A stretch of 64,000 nt of DNA from Begonia masoniana (Eukaryota > Streptophyta > Magnoliopsida > Cucurbitales > Begoniaceae). A program made the position numbers and the translations under genes. The stretch spans positions 51,687,259 through 51,751,258 of the forward strand of contig CM039503.1 in the NCBI GenBank assembly GCA_022432975.1, written 5' to 3'. Below, piece after piece: positions 57,501-64,000 of this stretch. The notes below the pieces were generated by a model that was not told where the DNA came from, searched no databases, and saw only the letters and a program-made list of their open reading frames with translations. The stretch's first letter is position 1. Every line of letters starts with the position of its first letter.

Positions 57501-58963
57501 CTCTTCATTAGTTAAGGGGTGGATGAATTCCCTTAATAGCTGTTCTGATCCCTCAATTCCCTTGGGAGTGGGATCAGTTCTCCCAATGTTATAAATCCTC
57601 TTCATCAGTTAAGGGGTGGATTAATTCCCTTAACCGCCAATGCATTTCAATCTGTACATGTCTTTCCATAATGATACATGAAAGTTCATTTTCGTAATTC
57701 TTTCAAAAACAAGATGCATATCATACAGAAAATACTCAAACGTGCATAAACCTACTGTTTTGTGATGTAGGCCCGAAGGCACATACAATACTTCACTTAC
57801 CTGGATTTTCCTGGGATTGTCTGGGTTGCTAACCACTTCGGGTATTGCTCAACCTAAAATCGTAGACAGTGTATTAGTTAAACTTCATTCTAAACTACCC
57901 AAGAGTCTAAGGAAAATAGTTTGGAAGCTCAGGTCTTCGTGCATTCCTATTTACCATCAAGAACCCGAACCCACCCTCGATCACAGCAAACCTCAAAATC
58001 TCCACATTGTATTCTCTCAGTAAACTCATCACTAAAATGCAGGAAAAACAAGACTTACCTAGGTTGTAGGAGAATCGGGCGAGAGAATCGCCTAGAGAGT
58101 TCTACTGCTCGAGCTGAACACCGAAAGAGGGAAATAGGAAATAGTGGCGGCTTCCCTCACTGGACTTTTCCTTAAATACGTTATCCACTAAGTAAAATGC
58201 TAATTACCATCATACACTCGCCTGATCATTTATTAACCTAATCAATAATCCCCCCCCCCCCAAACACTTCTATAAAAGTACATCATAAATAATAAATTAG
58301 ATTTGATTTAATAGAACCGGGTGCTACATTTATGGAATTGATTAATGATTTGATAGGAGGAATTGTATAGTTTTAAACACGTTTACTCGGTTCGTTTTTA
58401 GGAAAACTAGCTATGTTTAAAAAGAGTTTGAAGTGTTGATGAAATGTTAAGTGTGTGGTGTGCAGGGAAAGTGAAAGAAACAAAGTTTTGCTCTCTGGAA
58501 TTTCGGATTCCAGAGAGTATATGTAAGAGAAGAGAAAGAAGGAGGAAGTGAGGCGACTGGGCGCGGGGAGGAAGGCGACTGATCGCCATTGTGAGGTCGC
58601 CCCTCCATACTTTTGATCGGCGATCGATCTCCTAATTAAGGAGATCGATCGCCCCTCATTTGTATATATTTGGCGATCGATCTCCTAAATAAGGAGATCG
58701 ATCGCCCCTTCATTTTGGTCGCCAGGAAGACGGATATGCCCTCTCCTGCTGAATGATTAATTGTTTTATTAAAAGTTTTATTAAAATGTTATTTCATTTA
58801 ATCAGTTTAGTGTTTACTTTTATTTGGTTTAAAGGTTAGATTTCAAATTCCGATTTCGATTCTGATTTCGATTTCGGTTCAGGTTCCGCCTAGAGTTTAT
58901 TTAATGTATAAGGATAAAAAAAAATATATACGGAAAATTGGGTACAGTCTTAGGGACGCTACA
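54514..58963 (+). repeat. 3' LTR of gypsy B, interrupted by a solo LTR
   Basis: About 2434 bp after removal of 56318-58328 and one tttat. Alignment with the 5' LTR resumes exactly at both edges. Confidence 0.93.
56318..58328. mobile_element. Solo LTR, 2011 bp, inside the gypsy B 3' LTR
   Basis: Perfect duplications tttat (56313-56317, 58329-58333) flank TGTGACGCCCCGAG...GGGTGCTACA. The uninterrupted site is seen in the 5' LTR at about 47270. It is related to 35558-37338 throughout. It carries TGACGTCA at 56716-56723 and 56770-56777, and CGACGTCA at 56643-56650. Tandem copies with ctgatccctc...ttaaggggtgg lie at 57445-57635, and a run of 12 C at about 58250. Confidence 0.93.
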
Positions 58964-59141
58964 CATAAGGTCAAAATTATTGTGGAACTAAAGAATGGAA
59001 GAGTAGAGCTAAATCGGTTTCAACCACATGACGGTTTTTGCGTTCTACACGGCCAATTTGATTTGGAGTGTACGGGCACGAGATGCGGTGGTAAATTCCA
59101 AGTGATTTAAAAATATTTGAGAGAGAACGAAATTCACCACC

Positions 59142-59825
59142 CTAATCAGATTGGATAGATTTAATGCTGAAACCAAATTGATTTTGAATCATTTTATAAA
59201 ATTCCAAGAAGAAATTGTGAACCTCCCTCTTTATTTTTAAACAGTAAAGCCACGTGAATCTTGTGCAGTCATCAACAAACAAGAGGAAATAACGTGCACC
59301 AGTGAAAGAATTAATAGGAGAAAGGCCCCAAATATCAATATGTACTAAATCAAATGGAAGTAACGTACGAGAATTTGATATTGAAAATGGTAAATGGTGA
59401 TTCTTACTTAATTCGCGAGTAGTACATAGTTTGGAAAGAAAAGACTTTAAAATTGAAACATTACAAGAGTGCAAAATAGAATTTAAAATGGAGTGGGATG
59501 GATGTCCTAAACGTAAGTGCCACAACTTGGACAGTAGGCTTATTTGATGGGAGGCCGAGGGAGAGACTTGTGCAGACAGTGCTTGAGGGACCGACGGAGT
59601 TTTGTAGAGCCCGTTAGTGAGAGAGCCCCGGAGTAGGATTTGGTAGGAACTCCGATCCTTGATAAGAAAACAGTTTGAGTGAAATTCTACGAAAACTAAA
59701 TTGTCACGATAAAGTTGATTTATGCTGAGAAGATTATCAAAAATTTTAGGAATATGGAAAACATGTCCTAGATGGAGTGGGCAGTAAGGCAGAACCAAAA
59801 TTTTCAATGGAGATAGACTTACCAT
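59142..59825 (-). pseudogene. GAG-pre-integrase and integrase start of copia B
   Basis: The frame reads HVFHIPKIFDNLLSINQLYR, then LWHLRLGHPSHSILNSILHS (the GAG-pre-integrase motif) and PFDLVHIDIWGLSPINSFTG, YFLLFVDDCTRFTWLY (integrase core start with Asp residues). The rest of integrase begins at 59140 and is cut at 58964 by gypsy B; the remaining part is at 45110-45435. Confidence 0.88.
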
Positions 59826-59838
59826 CGGCCGTTAAGAC

Positions 59839-60824
59839 TTAGTTCGGTCCCTGGTAGGGGGTGTGATTGAGCAGGTTGAAGGAGTCTTGTGTGAAGTGAT
59901 GTGTTGCTCTAGAGCCGAGCATCCACGGAGCAGCAGAGGCCAAGGTGGTCGAAGACGGTAGGGGCAACAATTCGGCGATTTTAGCTTGAGGATGACCAGA
60001 GCTGAAAGAGCCAGAGCTGAAGTTATGATTCTGTTGCTGGTGGTGTTGATGCTGAAAGGCCGATGGATTAAAGGTATGTGGCTGAAAGGCTTGGGCTGGC
60101 ATGTAAGACCCATTCAATCTGTGATAACAGATCGAAGCAACATGGTCCACCTTGTTGCAGATTTGGCACTTGAGCTTGGAGTGGGAGTTGGGTCGATTTG
60201 AATGCCAGCCTTGTTGATTACCCGACCCAAAGAACCCGTAAAAATGTTCTGAAGGGGGCACAGACCTAGGTCTGCACTAAGGGTTGCTGAATGGCCGGGG
60301 AGGACGATGAAAGCTCTGGACGGCGACATTGGCTTGAAGGGAACTCGGATTTGGGAACGGAGCAGTAGGGTTCTATTTTTCTAGCCGAAAATCATAGTTC
60401 TGGAGCAAGCTGTAGATCTCTTCCAGAGGGGGTTGGTTGGCACGATTCGTGATAGAAGTCACGAACGGGTTGTAATCGCTCCCAAGTCTGGCAAGGAAAT
60501 AGATTACCTGATCACGGTAAGAGACAGGCTCACCGATCGCCGACAAAGTATTGCACAGCGAGGTGAGTTTTTGGATATATATATTTGCTGACAGACCATC
60601 CTCGACAGAGTATGAAGCTGGCTTCGGAGGTCCGTGATCCTGGCGAGTGAAGAGGATGCATAGATTTGGCCAAGAGCATGCCAAATTTCACTGGCTATGT
60701 TGAAGCTGATAATTTGTGGCAGTATAGTTTCCGAGAGAGAGTTGAAGATCCAACTCATAATGAGCCGATTGCAACGTTGCCAAAGAGTGAAATTAGGATT
60801 AAGCTGGAGGGAGAGGAAATCCAA
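59839..60824 (-). pseudogene. gag of copia B
   Basis: The copia UBN2-type gag: FTLWQRCNRLIMSWIFNSLS, ASEIWHALGQIYASSSLARI, LTSLCNTLSAIGEPVSYRDQ and PPLEEIYSLLQNYDFRLEK, then a zinc knuckle region (CQICNKVDHVASICYHR) at about 60170. At least two frameshifts separate these. Confidence 0.85.
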
Positions 60825-61033
60825 GAATTGAGGAGTAGGAAAAGAGCCATCAAGTGTGTTGTCAATACCATTTGCTATTACGATGTTGAGAATTTGTGCT
60901 TTCTAGATTAAATAATTTGTGGAGTCTAGTTTTATGGTTAAGGTTTGATTCATTGAAGAGAATGGTGGGAGAGAGGCAGTCAAAAGGGTGGAGGGAATTG
61001 TAGAACTTGAAGATGCCATAAGTTTTGATACCA

Positions 61034-61264
61034 AGTTGAGATTTGAGATGATAAAAGATTTTCAGAAGAATGATAGAGAAGACGACAGAGAATAAGAAGT
61101 AGCCGAAAAGAGAGAGAGAATTTTTTAATTGTTCTGTTTCTATTTTTGTATCAATCAATCCATTGAAATGTACATATCACAGATATTTATACTAAAAAGG
61201 ATAAAACGTAATTAAAGGCTAATTAACTACAATTTATATTTGAAAATATATATAATAGCTAACA
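61034..61264 (-). repeat. 5' LTR of copia B
   Basis: 231 bp, directly adjoined on its left by the TGGTATCAAAAC primer site in minus orientation. Its right edge meets gttat at 61265-61269. Confidence 0.87.
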
Positions 61265-61274
61265 GTTATTATTT

Positions 61275-62683
61275 AATTTTAGTTTGATTTAAACTCAAAA
61301 AATTGTTTTACAGTATGCTTCGAGTATTTTTTTTCATATTCTCTGACAAAACACGAGAATGGGTCAAGTCCAAATGTAGAGCGTAGTTTGCGGTAGAACA
61401 AGAGGTTCGAAACGACTAAGACGTAACAATGAGCGTAGAAAAGGCGATCATCTACACTTGTCGCGAAATGATCAACTAAACCTTCTTCTCAAATATCAAC
61501 ATTAGAATTCAGTTTGATTTTGAACTCAAAAAATGGATCTTGTGTGTCTAGTTATGTTACTTCTTTTTCATATTCGCCGACAAAACATACAGAGTGAAAT
61601 CAGAAGAGTCCAATGTAGGAGCAATAGTGTTACGGTAAGAAGAAGAGTTTGTCTGGAACTTTCTTATACTCATCAAACGCATTACTAAGGCTTAATACGG
61701 TCTATGAAGGTTATGGTCCTCACTACAGTCGTTCTCATAACTTCAAGTAAACCTGAAGGTGAAATGGATTAACTATGTTCTAACCACAAGGCAGGTAACA
61801 GTCAACTCATTAGCTTGATACGTTCAGTTCTTTTGGACCAAATCGATTGAAAGTTGAGTTTCTTTACTTCATCAAAGGCATTTTTAAGGGATATTACGCG
61901 TCCATGAAGGTAGGGTCCCAGTACACGTGTTTCATCACTTCAAGTTAAACCTTGAAGGTTGAAATGGAAAACGTTAGGGTGAAACACAAGTACTGTAAAT
62001 GTAAACCTCAGTAGCTTGATCGGTACATTACTGTGGAACAAATGATGAAGTAACATCTTATACACTCATTCAAAGTATTACTAAAGTTTTTATTACGCGT
62101 CATTGAAGGTCTGGGTCCACAGTACACGCGTTCAAGAACTTCAAGTTAAACTGGAAGGTGAAATGATATTTTAGGTTTCGAACCCAATCATGTAACAGTA
62201 ACCGCAGTAGCTTGATACGTTAGTTCTTTTGAACAAATCGATTGAAATGTGAACGTTTTTTACTTCATCAAATGCATTTTAAGGCTTAATTACGCGTCCA
62301 TGAAGGTTATTGGGTCCTCAGTACACGGGCGTTCTCCTAATTGAAGGTAACCTTAAAGTGAAATGGAAATTAACTGAGGTTCTAAACGAAGCATGTACAC
62401 AGTCAACCTCATAGCTTGATACGTTCAGTTATTTTGGAACAAATCGATGAAGTGAACTTTCTTATACTTCATCAAACGCATTACTAAGTCTTAATTACGA
62501 TTTCCGTGACGGTTATGGGGCCACAGTACACGTGTTCTAATAACTCAAGGTTAACCTTTAAGGTGAAAGGATGACAGGTTCTAAAAAAAAAAAAAAAAAA
62601 AAATAAAAAATTAACCACAAAAGTCATGTAACAGTTCAACTCATTAGCTTGATCGTTCAGTTTTTTTGGAACAAATGATGAGG
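61275..62683 (+). repeat. Tandem repeat (period about 200 bp), noisy copies ending at a gap
   Basis: From about 61640 at least five units of roughly 200 bp recur. Landmarks are agcttgata (61812, 62013, 62208, 62412, 62646), attacgcgtcca and agtacacg. Units differ by many one-base indels, and one has a run of about 24 A/T-rich bases with A22. Two related diverged units of about 225 bp precede them (61275, 61500; shared actcaaaaaa and cgacaaaacac). It may be a satellite array that continues into the gap. Confidence 0.8.
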
Positions 62684-62783
62684 NNNNNNNNNNNNNNNNN
62701 NNNNNNNNNNNNNNNNNNNNNNNNNNNNNNNNNNNNNNNNNNNNNNNNNNNNNNNNNNNNNNNNNNNNNNNNNNNNNNNNNNN
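62684..62783. other. Assembly gap, 100 N
   Basis: Exactly 100 N, next to the noisy tandem repeat. Confidence 0.99.
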
Positions 62784-63062
62784 TTAGGTTGAATATACCG
62801 GGGTTCGCAATAGGAGGGTGATTAGGCATATGGGGGTTAGGCTTGAGGGTGGGGCGAGGGAGGGTATTCAGGGAAGGTAGGGGTGGCTAGGCACAGGCGT
62901 AGTTGGGGAGGTTCGAATTGAGTGAAGAAGTAGGTGAAGAAGGGGAGGAAATGGGAGTAACCGTCTTAACCGCCACTGCTCCGCAAATTGAAAAAGGAAC
63001 TAGAGAGAGAGAGAGATGTAGAGAGAGAGAGTGTGTTGCAGGGATTGAGTTGTGGAGAGAGA
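62784..63062 (+). promoter_or_regulatory. Proximal upstream region of the DUO1-like gene
   Basis: G-rich DNA is followed by GAGAGA repeats (63001-63040) in the presumed leader. The promoter is cut by the gap, so distal elements are missing. Confidence 0.4.
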
Positions 63063-64000
63063 ATGGGAGGAAACGGAGAAGAAGCATTGAGGAAAGGGCC
63101 GTGGAAGGCTGAGGAAGATGAAGTGCTTTTGAACCATGTCAGAAGGTACGGATCCAGAGACTGGAGCTCCATTCGATCCAAAGGTCTTCTTCGTAGAACT
63201 GGAAAGTCTTGTCGTCTTCGATGGGTCAACAAGCTTCGTCCCAATTTGAAGAAGTATGTTTATCTCTCTCTTTCTCTCTCTCTCTAGATTTCTGAAAATA
63301 CTTGGCTAAGCAAGTAAAAACTGTGCGAAGTACGCATGTGAACTGTTTGTAAATTTGTCTTAAAGAGCAGTAGTTCTCGTTGAAGGAATTGCATTTGGCC
63401 AAAATCTTCTAGTGGTTGATTTTTCTCTTCATTTTTCCTTCTTTCTTAGTGGGTGCAAGTTTTCAGCAGAGGAAGAAAGAGTGGTGATAGAATTGCAGGC
63501 GCAATTCGGTAACAAATGGGCGAAAATAGCAACTTATTTGGCCGGAAGAACAGACAATGATGTGAAGAATTTTTGGAGTAGCAGGCAGAAGAGATTGGCT
63601 AGAGCTCTGCAGAATTCAGCCACAACCTCCAAATCTCATAAACAAAAAAAGGAACTTTCTACTTTCCATGAAGTTTGCACTTATGAGGTAAATGAACTCT
63701 AATCTTAAATATCAAACCGTTTTTGCATTTTCAAATCGATGTCTTATAGATTAGCTTATTGAAATCATTTGTATAAATTACAAGATTTTGTCCTTTCCCT
63801 TTTGCTATTTTCCTATTTCTGCGACGAATCTATGAACACCCACAAAAAATGAGGACCATTATTGTTCATCCATCTTTCTAGTTTGTGTTGCCTCTAATGG
63901 GACGTTGGATTTGAAGATGTTTTTGGTTGGTTTTGTGTAAATCAGGGTCCAAAGTTGAGCACTTCATCGGAAGGGAAATCATCTTCAAAGGCATTACTTT
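63063..64000 (+). CDS. DUO1: DUO1-like R2R3-MYB transcription factor, 5' part
   Basis: Exons 63063-63253, 63450-63687 and 63946 onward (cut by the window edge) join in frame through GT-AG sites; the first junction gives NLK-N-GCKF. R2 is KGPWKAEEDEVLLNHVRRYG, then SRDWSSIRSKGLLRRTGKSC. R3 is GCKFSAEEERVVIELQAQFG, then GRTDNDVKNFWSSRQKRLAR. The Lys67 after GC is the extra lysine typical of DUO1-class MYBs, and NFWSSRQKRLAR is their hallmark. DUO1 (Arabidopsis MYB125) drives the male germline programme and generative cell division in pollen, and is usually a miR159 target; that site would lie beyond the edge. Two residues differ from the usual pattern: Ser31 instead of Pro (GPRDW) and Ala95 instead of Pro (LPGRTDN). 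An in-frame ATG at 62988 would add 25 residues of low complexity. Confidence 0.88.

Larger units (their letters stand above)
45441..58963 (+). mobile_element. Gag-only Ty3/gypsy retrotransposon, 13.5 kb with insertions
   Basis: The 5-bp duplications cataa (45436-45440, 58964-58968) flank long LTRs: 45441-47906, and 54514-58963 with a solo LTR inside. A primer site TGGTATCAGAGCC lies at 47911-47923, and a purine tract with aaggtggatggaa precedes the 3' LTR. A gag gene follows the primer site, but 53217-54513 has no pol, so only the gag part of the internal region survives as coding. The gag and 3' end resemble the Tekay/Del group. Removal of the hAT and solo LTR leaves about 7.7 kb. Confidence 0.92.
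39489..61264 (-). mobile_element. Ty1/copia retrotransposon broken by several nested insertions (nest B)
   Basis: The 5-bp duplications gttat (39484-39488, 61265-61269) flank LTRs 39489-39701 and 61034-61264. On the minus strand these start TGYTAGYTRTTATATA and end CTCAACT, followed by a TGGTATCAAAAC primer site, and a GAGGGGGA purine tract precedes the left LTR. Coding pieces run leftward gag, integrase, RT, RNase H. About 15.9 kb of the footprint belongs to later insertions at 39848, 42345 and 45441; the element itself is about 4.6 kb if all three are removed. All genes are disrupted. Confidence 0.9.

Overview
This is a nuclear window from a flowering plant, most probably a eudicot. The evidence is GT-AG introns in every host gene, plant-specific gene families (P-type PPR, anther type III polyketide synthase, HD-Zip II, DUO1-class R2R3-MYB), and AT-rich intergenic DNA filled with nested plant transposons. 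The species cannot be told from the sequence.

Host genes, left to right: (i) 5' part of a PDRG1-like gene, minus strand, 327-854, running off the left edge; (ii) an organelle-targeted PPR gene, plus, 5466-7757, with a short first exon; (iii) a LAP6/PKSA-type polyketide synthase of sporopollenin synthesis, plus, 20373-21901; (iv) ARPC5, the small Arp2/3 subunit, plus, 22322-24377; (v) an HD-Zip II repressor-type gene, minus, 24587-25603, tail to tail with ARPC5; (vi) the start of a DUO1-like male-germline MYB, plus, 63063 to the right edge. PPR and LAP6 are immediate neighbours in Arabidopsis (At1g02060/At1g02050), so the pair looks ancestral; here a 10.5 kb transposon nest separates them.

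The rest is mobile DNA, and much of it can be resolved to the base from target-site duplications (TSDs). Nest A (7860-18367, TSD atgtt): a minus-strand Ty1/copia element holds a minus-strand Ty3/gypsy element (8588-13972, TSD tcggg), whose left LTR holds a Mutator-like element (8872-9903, 9-bp TSD) carrying a captured histone H2A 5' fragment. Nest B (39489-61264, TSD gttat): a minus-strand copia element is broken by a solo LTR with a perfect 40-copy 25-bp array (39848-42229, TSD cttat), a second solo-LTR-like block (42345-43562) and a 13.5 kb plus-strand gag-only gypsy element (45441-58963, TSD cataa). That gypsy element holds a complete hAT transposon with an intact transposase (49445-53208, TSD aatacacc) and another solo LTR (56318-58328, TSD tttat). 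Between the nests lie a decayed hAT transposase gene split by a solo LTR (30519-32735, TSD tatta), a long-TIR element (37917-39267) and several short non-autonomous hAT elements with GGTCCGG/CGGTTT-rich ends.

Two 100-N gaps (37424-37523, 62684-62783) mark assembly joins; the DNA left of the second is a noisy tandem repeat of about 200 bp. Apart from the host genes no gene pathway is encoded. The main interest is in the transposons: the gene-capturing MULE, the apparently intact hAT with palindromic mitotic-MYB-like promoter sites, LTRs carrying repeated TGACGTCA boxes, and the homogeneous 25-bp array.
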